This document shows positions 14,551 to 25,900 of a stretch of DNA of 48,879 nt, in pieces. Location of the stretch: contig NZ_PHRF01000061.1 of assembly GCF_004151105.1 (NCBI RefSeq), forward strand, positions 1-48,879, in the 5' to 3' direction. The first letter of the stretch is position 1; every line of letters begins with the position of its first letter. The translations under genes were made by a program, and so were the position numbers. This DNA comes from Streptomyces sp. L-9-10 (GTDB taxonomy: Bacteria > Actinomycetota > Actinomycetes > Streptomycetales > Streptomycetaceae). A model generated the notes under the pieces. It was not told where the DNA came from, did not search any database, and worked only from the letters and a program-made list of their open reading frames with translations.

Positions 14551-15573
14551 CTACGGAGTGGCCCTCGGCTCCACGGCGTGGCCCTCGGCCGTGCGGATCG
14601 CGTCCCTGTATACGCGGGCCGCCGCGCGCAGGGCCGCCTCCGGGTCGGCGCCGGCCTCTTCCGCCCGTACCGCGAGGGCCAGCAGTTCGTAGCCGATGCC
14701 CTCGCCCTTCGGGAGCGGGACGTCGAGGCCTGCCGTGCGGGTGCGGCCCGCCAGTTTCGCGGCGAGGGCGAGGCCGGGCTGGCCCAGGGGGACGCCGTCG
14801 GTGACCGAGTCGCGTTGCTTCTCGACCGCTTTCATCCGGAGCCAGTGGGTCTTGACGTCCTCGGGGGTCTCGGCGGTCTCGTCGCCGAAGACATGGGGGT
14901 GGCGGTGGATGAGCTTGTCCACGATCGTGCCGGCGACGTCGTCGATGGAGAACGGCCCCTCGCCGTCCTCACCCTCCTCCGCGGAGCGCTCCTCCGCGAT
15001 ACGGGCGTGGAAGACGACCTGGAGCAGGACGTCCCCCAGCTCCTCGCGCAGCTCGTCGGCGTCGCCGTCCTCGATCGCCTCGACCAGTTCGTACGCCTCC
15101 TCGATGGCGTACTTGGCGAGGCCCTCGTGCGTCCGGGTCGACGACCATGGGCATTCGACGCGGATCCGGTCCATGACCTGGACGAGATCGAGCAGCCGGG
15201 CGCCCGGCAGGTCGTACGAGCCGGGGAGCAGTTCCAGGTCCGGCATCGCGACCCGGCCGGAGCCGGCCAGCCGGGCCAGGCCGTCGGTCAGCCGGGCGTC
15301 GGTCCCGTCGCCCTCGCTGGAGGGGACGACCACGACCGTACGGCCGCCCGCGCACGCGTCGACCAGCTCCCGCGCGGTGGGCGCGGCGTGCTCGACGGTG
15401 ACGCCCGCCTCGCGCAGGTAGGGCAGCTGCGGATGGCCGGTGTCGGCGCACAGCACCGCGTCGGCGGCGTGCAGCAGCTGCCAGGCGGGCCAGGACAGCA
15501 GGCCGGGGGCGACCCGGTGGCTGGCGGTCAGCAGGACGATACGGCCGGGGGCGGCGGGAGCTTCGTCTGTCAC
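14551..15573 (-). CDS. mazG: Nucleoside triphosphate pyrophosphohydrolase MazG
   Basis: A 340-residue house-cleaning enzyme that hydrolyses (d)NTPs to NMP and pyrophosphate. The N-terminal ~115 residues resemble a degenerate tetrapyrrole-methylase-like domain, as in other actinobacterial MazG proteins. The MazG core begins at LLDLVQVMDRIRVECPW (~residue 127). The metal-binding helices are EEAYELVEAIED and ELREELGDVLLQVVFHA. KLIHRHPHVFGDE and WLRMKAVEK follow. GTG start with AGAGG close upstream. Core gene; neighbours on the left are accessory. Confidence 0.93.
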   Translation of the reverse strand: MTDEAPAAPGRIVLLTASHRVAPGLLSWPAWQLLHAADAVLCADTGHPQLPYLREAGVTVEHAAPTARELVDACAGGRTVVVVPSSEGDGTDARLTDGLARLAGSGRVAMPDLELLPGSYDLPGARLLDLVQVMDRIRVECPWSSTRTHEGLAKYAIEEAYELVEAIEDGDADELREELGDVLLQVVFHARIAEERSAEEGEDGEGPFSIDDVAGTIVDKLIHRHPHVFGDETAETPEDVKTHWLRMKAVEKQRDSVTDGVPLGQPGLALAAKLAGRTRTAGLDVPLPKGEGIGYELLALAVRAEEAGADPEAALRAAARVYRDAIRTAEGHAVEPRATP

Positions 15574-15621
15574 CTCTCGAACCTACCTCCGGCCGTCCGG
15601 CCGCCCTTCCCCGCCGTCGGA

Positions 15622-16281
15622 TCAGGTGCCCGCCGGCGGCTGCTGCTCGGGGGCCTCGCTGGTGAGCTGCGTGATCCACGGCGTCTTGGCCTCGCCCAGC
15701 CTGACCTGCTTGTTGTCCCAGCTGCCGTACCGCGGATTGACATCGATACCGAGCTGCTCCGACGTCTTCGTCAGCTCGGTGAGGACCGCCTGCTGACCCT
15801 GCGGCGTCGTGGTGTTCGCGCCGAGCGCCACGGCCAGCTTGGTCAGCAGCACCTCGCGGCGGATCGCCGACTCGATCTGGCCGGCGGAGAGCGCGCCCTG
15901 CTGGAGCAGCATCGCGGCGAACTGCTCCTCACCCCCGGACTGGGCGGCTGCCTGCTGCCGGGTGGTCTGGATCTCCTTGCGGCTGACCGTGACCCCGGTG
16001 TTGTCGGCGGCCTTCTCCAGCACCCGGTCGAAGATCATGCTGTTCAGCTTGGCCTGGCTGAGCTGCCCGGTGTTCTTGATCAGCTCCTCGGACTCCGGCA
16101 CGCCGCGCTGCGCGTCCCGTACGTCCTGTACCTGGGCCTGGAGCGCGGACACCTCGATCCGCTGCCCGCCGACGACGGCCGCCGCTCCGGGGTGGGCTTC
16201 GTTGCCGCAGGCGGTGAGGAGTGGGGCCGCGGCGAGGAGCGCGACGGAGACGGAGAGCGCGGTGCGACGACGGCGGTGCAA
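15622..16281 (-). CDS. SurA N-terminal-domain lipoprotein
   Basis: A 219-residue exported lipoprotein. Basic start, hydrophobic core and lipobox L-L-T-A-C at residues ~21-25. The rest is a helical SurA-like chaperone N-domain (QVQDVRDAQRGVPE; QAKLNSMIFDRVLEKAAD; TVSRKEIQTTRQQ) without an obvious PPIase domain. Role: likely folding of secreted proteins outside the membrane. TTG start at 16281 is chosen because GGGAGG lies 8 nt upstream and the signal peptide begins there (HRRRRTALS). Next to mazG as in other streptomycetes. Confidence 0.88.
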   Translation of the reverse strand: MHRRRRTALSVSVALLAAAPLLTACGNEAHPGAAAVVGGQRIEVSALQAQVQDVRDAQRGVPESEELIKNTGQLSQAKLNSMIFDRVLEKAADNTGVTVSRKEIQTTRQQAAAQSGGEEQFAAMLLQQGALSAGQIESAIRREVLLTKLAVALGANTTTPQGQQAVLTELTKTSEQLGIDVNPRYGSWDNKQVRLGEAKTPWITQLTSEAPEQQPPAGT

Positions 16282-16402
16282 AGGGGGCCTCCCGGCGTGA
16301 TTGTGCGGCGATGCACAAGGCCTTGCAGTGATCGATGGTAGGCAGTGGACGTGGTCTGGGCCACTGGTTCGACCAACGATTCGCGGGCGGATCGGGGCAC
16401 GT

Positions 16403-16436
16403 GTGCCGGGCGAGCGGGTGGCCCGGGTCCCGGCAC
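16403..16436 (-). terminator. Hairpin after the immunity gene
   Basis: GTGCCGGG (16403-16410) pairs with CCCGGCAC (16429-16436). It lies just after the stop of the immunity candidate, ending the Rhs transcription unit on the minus strand. Confidence 0.55.
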
Positions 16437-16441
16437 CCGGC

Positions 16442-16948
16442 TCAGTCCCGTGCCTGACGCTTTCCCGCCCTCGCGGCCACCGCCGACCGGAACGCCTCGA
16501 ACCGGTCCGTATCGGGGTCCACGAACTCCAGAATGTCCAGCGCGGTCTCCGTGTCACCCGAGACGGCCTCGCGGTAGAGAAGCCAGATACCCTCGCGCGC
16601 CGCCTCGCAGCACTCCTCCTCCAGCTCCGGCTCGCCGGCCTCGCTCTCGCTGCGATGCGACTCACCGGTCACGAGCCGCCAGAGCGTGGTCAGGAGGTGG
16701 CCCCTGACGAAGGACGGCAGGTCCTCGGTGAGCGCCGCCAGGATCACGGGCACGGCGTGCGGGGCCACCTGGAACAGCATCGACTGCTCCTCCAGGTGTC
16801 CCGCGAGACCGTGGCCGACCGTCTCCTCGACGCTGCGGGCCTCAAGGAGCCGGGTGAAGGTCTCCGGGAGATGCGCTCCCGACTCCCGGCATCCGCAGCG
16901 CAGGCCGGCCCAGTCGTGGCGGGCCAGCTCGATCAGCGACGCCCTCAT
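16442..16948 (-). CDS. Candidate immunity protein for the Rhs toxin
   Basis: A 168-residue acidic, mostly helical cytoplasmic protein without signal peptide. The ATG overlaps the stop of the giant Rhs gene (ATGA), the classic place for the cognate immunity gene. Features: CGCRESGAHLPETF near residue 18, a helical repeat-like middle (VPVILAALTEDLPSFVRGHL), and an acidic EPELEEECCEAAREG. I do not recognise a named immunity family. By position it should block the deaminase-like tip. HEAT-like helical folding is a guess. Confidence 0.75.
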   Translation of the reverse strand: MRASLIELARHDWAGLRCGCRESGAHLPETFTRLLEARSVEETVGHGLAGHLEEQSMLFQVAPHAVPVILAALTEDLPSFVRGHLLTTLWRLVTGESHRSESEAGEPELEEECCEAAREGIWLLYREAVSGDTETALDILEFVDPDTDRFEAFRSAVAARAGKRQARD

Positions 16949-19900
16949 CCCGCCCCGCCGATCATCCAGGGTCCCTTGGGGTCGTAGAGCACCCCGGGGA
17001 CGAAGTTGTCGGGCGGGTAGTTCCCCTGGCAGACGACACAGATCTCCTTCTCCTGGAGCACCTTGCCCAGTCCGTCGTCGATGTCCTCGCGCCGGACCGC
17101 CCGGGTGAAGATCACGTCGTCGGCCCCCCAGCCGGTCGCGTCGAGAATGTTGGGTTCCGCACAGCTTCCGTTCCCCGAGCAGCCTACTGCGATGTCGCCC
17201 GTCTGCCGGTGCACGGCGGCTGTGTACGTCCGTGACTTCGCCTTGCCCGTGGCGCCGCGCGCGGCCTCGTCCCGCAGTGCCGTCGCGTCGGAGATCCGCT
17301 CGTCCATGTCCCAGTTGCCCTGGGCCCGGTGGACGCTCACCGTGGGCTGGAACTTGCCCTTGAGGCCTCTGGTGCCCTTACCGGCCGCGCAGTTGTGGAC
17401 CAGGGCTGTCGAGGGGCCCGCCGCCACATAGAAGGTGTGCGCCCTGTCGACGCTCAGGTTGTGGACCGTCGCCTGCTGCGTCCACGCCTGGACCGTCTCG
17501 ACCTGGACCCAGCTGCCGTTGCCCGTCCTGAGCCACTGGCCCGGCTTCAGTTCGCCGGCCTTCTGCCACTTCTTGAGGTCCGGGATCCAGAAGGAATGGC
17601 CCTCCGTGGCCGTGATCGTGTCGGTGGCGTCGCCCTTGGCGCCGTCCGTGTCGACCGTGAGCTTGACCAGGTTCTTCAGGCCCTTGCCCTCGATCGTCTC
17701 GGTGACCTCCCGCGCGGAGGTCTTCCCGGTCGTCGGGTCCGTCGCCGTGACCTTGTCGCCGGCCTCCACGTCCTCGATCGGTTTTCTGGTGCCGTCGGCC
17801 ATCACCACGTCCGTGCCGGGCAGGAAGCTGTTCCCGGTCAGGTCGGCGGCGAGTTGCAGACACGACACGGCCGAATCGACCCGCTCGGCCACGTCACCGA
17901 TCTTGTCGGCCGCCTTCGCGATGTCGTCCGCGTACTTCACGGCCTTCATGCCCATCCGGCCGGCCTTCGCCGCCCGGACCGCGCCCGCGCCCACTCCTCC
18001 CAGGGCCAGGCCGCCCACCGTGGCGACGGCCCAGGCGCAGGCCTCCATGTCGCCCTTGGTGACGCAGTTCTTGATGTCGTTGAAGCCGGTGACCTCTCCG
18101 ACGACATTGCCGACCGTCTTCACGCCCTCCCAGACCGCCGGGGCGATGTCGATCGCGTAGTCGATCGCCGTCGAGACGGACTCGACCACGATGCCGATCT
18201 GCTCCACCGCCGCGTCGCGGATGGCGTTCGTGACCTTGGCGACGTCCGCGATGACATCGCGGGTGGCCGAGACGATGATCGCCGGGAGGTTGGGGTTGGC
18301 CGTGACGATCGCGGTGGCCACCGCCATCAGGGGTTTCGCCGCGGCGACGATGTCCGGGATCGGATTGTGCTTGGCCACGTACGCGGCGACCGACTTGGCC
18401 TTGCGGGTGACGGCCTCCCGGGCCGCGCGGTACTGGCGTTGGGCCTCCGCCGCTTTCTGTCTGGCCCAGTCGGCCGTCGAGGAGGCCGCCGCGCTGATCT
18501 TGCTGCCGACCCATCTCGACACACTGACGACGGCGTTGACGACCGTCTTCAGGCCCGACTTCTCGTACACCCAGCTCGCGGCGCGGCCCAGGGCCTTCGT
18601 GGCGATCCTCAGCGCGGAGAGCGGATGGCGCACGGTGTAGACCACCCCGCTCCACACCGTCTTCGCGGTCTTGGCGACGAACTTGCCCGCCTTGCTGTTC
18701 TTGACCTTGTTCCAGGTCTTCTTGCACCAGCCGCAGCTTGGCCAGTTGCCGTCCGGGTCCGTGAAGTCCATCGGCGAACCGGCGCCGTACGTATAGCGGT
18801 TGGCGAGGATCGAGGCGCCCGACGCGTAGGTGTACGCGTCGCGCGAGTCGAAGGTGCCGGTGCCCGGGTCGTACCAGCGCGCGCCCATGTTGACCTGGTC
18901 GGTCTCCGGGTCGGTCCAGTCGCCCTGGAAGCCCGCGGCGCCCGCCTCCTCGGACGCGCCGGCGGTGCCGATCGTCGTGCCGAAGGGGTCGTACGCCGTC
19001 GAGGACGCCAGGGACGTCGACGCGCCGTCCGTCGCCGACATACCGCCGACCACGTCGCCGTGCTTGTCGCTGACGGACAGCTGCGCCTGGCCGCCCTCGG
19101 CGACCGAGAGCAGTTCGTCCGCGGCCCCGCGCCCGTAGGTCGCCGAGTTGTCCTTGACCGGGTCGGGGGCGAATCCGGCGTAGGTGAAGTCCACGCCGTT
19201 GCGGTCGGCCACGCGGTTCAGCGCGTCGTACGTGTACGCCGTCCCGGACTCGCCCGCCTTCGTCATCCGGTCGAAGGCGTCGAAGGCGAACTCCTCCGTC
19301 AGCCCCGAGCTGGTACGGGAGGCGAGGGTGCCGCGCGCGGTGTAGTCGTACGTGTAGTCCCCGTCGGTCAGCAGCCGGTTGCGTTCGTCGAACGTGGCGC
19401 TCTTGGCACCGTTCTTGACGCGGTTGCCGCTGTCGTCCCAGCCGTACTCGGTGGTCGCGCCGTCCGCCGTCCAGGACGTGAGCCGGCCCGCCTGGTCGTA
19501 GCCGTAGGTGTTCTTCCCGGCCTTGGCGGTGCCGGTGGTCGTCTTGCCGGTCAGCTGGTCGTTGGAGTCGTAGTCGTAGTCCGTGGACGCGATGGCCCCG
19601 CCGCCGCTGCTCTTGACCGTGTCGGTGTCGAGCCGGCCCAGGTTGTCGTAGGTGTACGCGCGCGACTGTCCGGCGCCGTAGTCGACCCGTTCGATCGCGC
19701 CCGCGCCGTCGTAGTCGTAGCTCTGCCGCACACCCGTCAGCGGGTCCTCGGCGGATGCCAGTTGCTGGCGCGCGTAGGTGAAGGACGCCGTTCCGGCCGC
19801 GTCGGTGCGGGCGGTCAGCAGGCCGTCGCCGTTGTACGTGTACGAGGCGTCGCCCGAGGGGCCCTCGGCCTTCAGGAGCAGACCCCGGTCGTTGTACTCG

Positions 19901-22900
19901 TATCCGTTGTCGCCCTTGGGGGACGACGCCGTGGTGAGCCGGCCGGCCGCGTCGTAGCCGTAGCGCTTCTCCGCCGTGGCGGCCTCGGCGCCCGCGCCGC
20001 TCTCCCGGATCAGGTTTCCGGCCTTGTCGTACTCCCGCTCGCGCGAGACCCCGCCCGGCGCGGTCACCTTCACCGCCTGGCCGGTCGCGTCGTACGCCGT
20101 CGTCCAGGTGCGGTCGGCGGGCGACGGGTCGCGCGCGGTCGACGGCTCGATGACGGACTCGGGCAGCCCGAGCGTGTTGACGGTGTAGACGGTGCTGTTG
20201 CCGCGTCCGTCGGTGTAGCGGGTGCGGTTGCCGAGCGCGTCGTAGCCGAAGGACGTGGTGATCGACGTGGTGTCCGAGACCGGTTCCTTCTGGCTGGTCA
20301 GCCGGTCCAGCGCGTCATAGGTGTAGATCGTGCTGCGGCCCCGCGCGTCGGTCGCGCTGGTGAGGTTGCCCGCCAGGTCGTAGCCGTAACCGACCTTGCG
20401 CAGCTCGCTGTTGGTGGCGTCCAGGTCGGCGTCGCTGACCAGCTGGCCGAGCCCGTCGTACAGCTTCGACGAGGTCCGTCCCTTGCCGTCCGTGCGGCGC
20501 ACCTCGCGCCCGGCGATGTCGTACCCGAACTGGGTGGCCACGCCCGCCGCGTCCGTCATCCGGGTCAGCTGGCCGACCGCGTCGTAGACGAACTGCGTGC
20601 CGGCGCCGCTCGGCGCGGTCTGCCGCACCACATTGCCCGCGTCGTCGTACTCGTTGCGGGTGGTGAAGGAGCCCGGCTGCGGGGCGCGTTCGATCTGGGT
20701 GGAGGTGACCGGCCGGTCCATGTCGTCGTACGTCGTCTCGGCGCGCGCCCCGTTCGGGTCGGTGACCGAGAGCACCTCGCCGGTGCGGGTGTACGTGTAC
20801 GACCAGCGGGCGCGGTCGTCGCCGGAGCCCGAACCGGTCGGCTCGTCCCTGACCGTCAGCCGGTTCTGCCGGTCGTACTCGTAGCGCGTCACCCGCCCCA
20901 GCGGGTCGGTCGACGCGGTCACATTGCCCAGCGCGTCATAGGAGTTGGTGACGGCCGGGGTGACGGGGGTGGTGGAGCCGGGCGCCGTGTAGCCGGGCGC
21001 GGTGGTGGTGACGAGCCGGCCGAGCCGGTCGTAGGTGGAGCGGTTGATCCGGCCGAGCGCGTCCACCGACTCGGTCGCCGCGCCGAATGTGTCGTAGCCG
21101 GTGTAGGTGATGGGGCGGGTGGCGACGGGCGCGCCGCCGCCGGACTCCGTCCGCACCTCCGGTGCCTTCGAGGACAGCGGCCGGCCCAGCTCGTCGTAGG
21201 TGAACTCGGTGGTACGGCCGCCCGGGTCGGTCCGGGAGATGGTCAGTCCGCGCTGGTCGTAGCCGTACTTCGTGGTGCGCGACTGGGTGCCGTTCTCGAC
21301 GGTCTCCTCGATCGCGTTGCCCGCGTCGTCGTACTGGTAGCTGACGGTCTCGGGGTTGACGCTCACCGGCCACGGCACATTGGACGCGAGCCCCCCGGAG
21401 GCGGAGGTCTTCACATTGCCCGCGAGGTCGTAGGTCAGTGTGGTGCGGCGGGCCACCCCGCTCGGGTCGGTGACCGTCGACTTCGTACGGCCCACCGCGT
21501 CATAGGTGTACTGCGTGACGAGCTTGCCGTTGCCCGCCGTCTCGGTGAGCACATTGCCCGCGCCGTCGTAGGTGTTGGCCTCGATGACGAGGTCGCGCTT
21601 GGTGCCGTCGGGGTTGTGGAAGTCCTTGAGCGTGACGGACTTGACCAGGTCGTCGCCGAAGTACTCGTAGACGACGGTGCGCCCCATCGAGTCGGTGTTC
21701 CTGGCGACCCGGCCGCCCATGTCGTACGCGAACGACTCCAGGACGGTGTAGTCGTCGTCCCCGCCGTCGTCCTCCCAGTCGCGCAGCCGCGTCTCGGCCA
21801 TCATGTTGCGCGCGGTGTAGAGGTAGTCGAAGTGGTTGCCGTTGGCGTCCACCATCGAGGTCTTGTTGCCGAAGACGTCGTAGGTGTACGAGGTCTCGCT
21901 GCCCTCGGCGTCGGTGACCGTCTCGGGGCGGCCCCGGTCGTCGAGGGCGAAGGTCATCACGCGTGTCGCGTCGCCGCCGAGCAGGTCGCTGACCTCGGTG
22001 CGCACCACATTGCCGTCGGCGTCATAGCTGGTCGCCGTCTTCTGCTGGTGCTTGCCGAGGGTGACGGCGTTGGTCGCGGCCGGGTCGGTGACGGTGGCGA
22101 CCCGGGAGAGCTTGTCGTAGGTGAAGGTCGTGGTGACCCCGGCCGGCTGGGCGTCCGAGACGGTCGTCTCGGTGCGCTTGCGGCCCAGCGCGTCATAGGT
22201 GTACTTGGTGATCTGGCCGGACGGTTCGGTCAGCTGGGCCAGGTCACCGCTCTTGAAGTACCGGTAGCGGGTGAGCTTGCCGAGCGGGTCGGTGGTGGTC
22301 AGCGGGAGTCCGGTGGGCGTGTTGCCGCCGTCGACCGCCGGTTCCGCGCCGGTGGTGTACGCATGGCGCACGACCCCGCCGTCGGGCGCCGTCTGGAGGA
22401 GCAGCGCCCCCTTGTCGTTGTACTGGTACTGCGTGCGGAAGCGGTTGTCGGTGGCGCTGGTGGAGCGGCCGTCACGGGTCTCGGAGGGCTGGTCCGCCCG
22501 CAGGTCGAAGTCGCCGGTCGGCACCGGATAGGTGGTGTACGCGGTCTGGCAGTCGTCCTTGGCCCGGCAGGTCGTACGGCGGACCACATTGCCGCGGTCG
22601 TCGTAGCCCAGCGCGACGGTGTCACCGTTCTCGCTGGTGATCGCGGTCTGGAAGCCCTTGTCGTCATAGCCGAACGTGCGGATGGCCACGCCGTCCACGG
22701 GGTGCCGGATGAAGTCGGGCTCGCTGCCGCCGTCCCCCGGCGGATTGGTGCAGAAGGCCGGGTCGCCCGGGTCGGGCTTGGTGCAGATCTCGGCCGGCGG
22801 CTCCGGCGGCTGCGAGGACGAGGGCGTGGCGGGTTCGCGGGCGCCGAGCGCCATCGGCTCGCCGTAGCGCAGCATCCGCGAGGTCAGACCGTCGTACTCG

Positions 22901-25900
22901 TAGAAGTAGGGGGCGTCCATGGGGTCATGGACCTCGACGGTGCGCCGCAGGTCCTTGTCGTTGCCGAAGACCGCGGGCGCGCCGATCTTCCACGTACCGC
23001 CGTTGCGGTCGGTGTACTCCTCGACCCGGTCGCGGGAGGTGTCGTACTGCACCTCGGTGGCGGTGCGGCCCGACGGCAGTGTCGTGGACGTGAGCAGATC
23101 GGCGGCCCGGCCGCCCTCGCGGTAGTGGCTCGCGACGGCCGCGGCGCCCAGCGGACGGTGGTAGACCGCGACATCGTCGATGGTGCCCGCGAAGGACTTG
23201 GCGGCGGCGGGGCCCCAGCTGGGCCAGGACGCCGGGGTGACCGTACGGGCGGCGCCGATCTGGTTGTACGTCAGGTCGTTCTGGCTGAGCTGGGCGCCGG
23301 TGAGGGTGCCGGAGAGCTTGCCGTCCAGGTACAGGTTCTGGGTGGAGCCGGAGACGGAGAGCACCGCGTGGTGCCACTTGCCGTCGTTGACGTTCTTGGT
23401 GATGTCGGTGATGGGCGCGGCGGTGCCGGTCCAGAACTGGCCGCGCAGTTTGCCGTCCGTACCGACGTAGAGCAGCGGCGCTCCGGTGGTCGGGGCCGTG
23501 CCCCAGGCCTTGTTCTGGTAGCCGACGAGCGGACCGCCGAGCCCCGACGCGATGGTCTTGAACCAGACCTCGACCGCCGCGTCACGGCTCTTCTTGAGCG
23601 TGCCGGAGGGCAGGTCGACCCGGGAGGTGGTGCCGTTGAAGGTGGCGGCGGTGCCGGGGTCGCCGGTGATCCCGCCGGCCGCGCCGAGCGCCACATCGGT
23701 GTAGGTGCCGCGGTCCTTGCCGAGGTTGACCTCGACGGCGCTGTTCGCGGCGGCGCCCTCCGCCTCGCCGAGCCGCCAGTAGGACTCGGGGCGGGAGTCG
23801 AGGACGCTGGTGCGGTAGTGGCTGCCCGCGCCGTAGCCGTACCGGGTACAGCCGGCCGCCGGGTCGCACACCGAGTCCAGCCGGTCGCCGGTGTAGGTGT
23901 AACTCCAGCTCAGCGCGGCGCCGTCGACGGCGTTGGTGGCCACCTTGGTGACATGCGCGCCGGTCCAGGTGAAGGTGAGGGAGCGGCCGGTACGGGCGTT
24001 GACCGCCGTCGAGAGCTTCCCGCCGGAGTAGGTGTAGGTGACGGCCGTGGAGAACGGGTCGGTGACCTTCACCAGCAGGCCGGAGGAGCTGAAGTCGTAG
24101 ACCGTGCCCGACTTGTCCTGGAGCCGGTACGTACTGGTCGCGGCGTCCGCCGTCAGCTTGGCGAACCGGCCGGGCGGCGGGGCGAACGTACCGTCCGCGT
24201 TCTTCCCGAAGCGGACGTCCTGGCCGTCCGGGTAGCGGATGACCACATTGCCCGTGCCGTCGTCGTCGGGGGTCAGCCGCATGTCGTACCGCGTCGACCA
24301 GCCCGCGCCGAAGGCGGCGTCACGCCGCGGGTCCAGGCTGTTGTACGTCCGTACGAGCGTCAGGTCAGGGCCCACCCCGGCCACGGACGCGTCGATGGCG
24401 GCCGTGGTGAAGTTGCCGACGTTCGGGTCGAACTCCTTGCCCTGGGCCTCGGCGAGACGCGAGGTGATCTCGGGCTGCGGGACGGCCGCGACCAGCGCGA
24501 CCTGCGTGGTCGGCACCTCGTTCGACGCGTCCTTGACGAAGCCGCGCCACAGATACGTCGTGCCCCACTTCAGCCGCCCGGCGGGCACCGGATAGGCGGA
24601 GCCCGGCTGGTACGCGGAGGTGGTGCAGGCGGTCGGCTTGCCCTCCTTGTCCGCCTCACAGATCTCGAACTTGTACTGGAGCGCCAGGCCGGGCGGCGCG
24701 TCGATGTCGACGCCTGCCGCCCACAGCTGCGGGGTGAGGGTCTGCGCCTGGTAGCCGTTGGGCGGGAACTGCTCCTTGACCACCGGCGCGATGTCGAAGA
24801 CCTGGAGGACGAGCCGGCCCGGCGGCACCTGCTCGTCGGTGAAGACCTTGCCGCCCGTGCGGACCATCGTGAAGTCGAGCATGTAGGTGCCCGGCGGCAG
24901 CGCCTTGATGGTCGCGTCGAAGGTGATGCGCCCGCCGTGCGCCACCGACCCCGCGACATCGGCCGCGCGCTGCTGGGTGACGAGCTTGCCCTTGGAGTCG
25001 TACGCCCGGTAGGCGAGGTAGTAGCCGCCCGTGGTCCAGGTCTCCGCGCCCTTGTTGGTGACGGTGACCTTGACCTTGCCCGCCTGGTTCTGGAGGACCG
25101 GCGGGTCGGGCACCGGCTTGGGGAAGGAGTAGGACGCGTTGTACGGGGAGTGCGTGACGAACAGCTTCGGCGGGTTGTCCGTGGTGTCGCCGGTGAACTT
25201 CTTGAACCCGAGCGGGTCGGACGCCGAAGCGCGCAGCGAGAGCCCGTAGTTGGGCTGGCTGCCGTCCACCCAGCGCTGCACCAGATCACGGCCGCCCTTG
25301 CCGAGGTCGAACAGCTCACCGGCGGTGGGGCAGCCGGACTTCGACGAGCCGACGGCGATATACCCGTACGCGAAGGACTTGGACGCCAGCGAGCCGCCGA
25401 CCGAGGGACCGGGGTACGAGCCGCCGGTCGCGGTCGTCCAGGACTGGGTCACCGGATGGACGGAGACGGAACGGGGCTTGCAGGAGGGCGCGTCGTAGTT
25501 CACGACCTGGAGCTGCGCGCCGAAGATCTTGTGGTTCCTCAGCTCCGTGTCGAGGCCGGGGAAGCCGAGGTAGGAGGCGGTGGAGCCGGCCGTGCCCTTG
25601 CCGACGTGCAGTTCGTTCGACCCCGCGACCGGTCCGTTCTCCGTGACGTACATGGAGCGGGAGGCGGTGGTGGTGTCGACGGACGGGTCGAGCCGGACGG
25701 GGAAGGCGCGGGCCGGATCGGCGAGCCAGTCGCGGTCGGCGCTGATCCGGAGGGCCTGGCCGCCGTCCCGCGCGATCAGTTCGTAGCGGACGGCGTGGGA
25801 GACGGCGCCGTCGGCGTCCTCCATGAAGCCGGCCGGGATGACGGCTTTCGTACGCCCCCGGTCGTCGACGAGGACGACGGAGCCCTCGCCGCCGAGCCGC

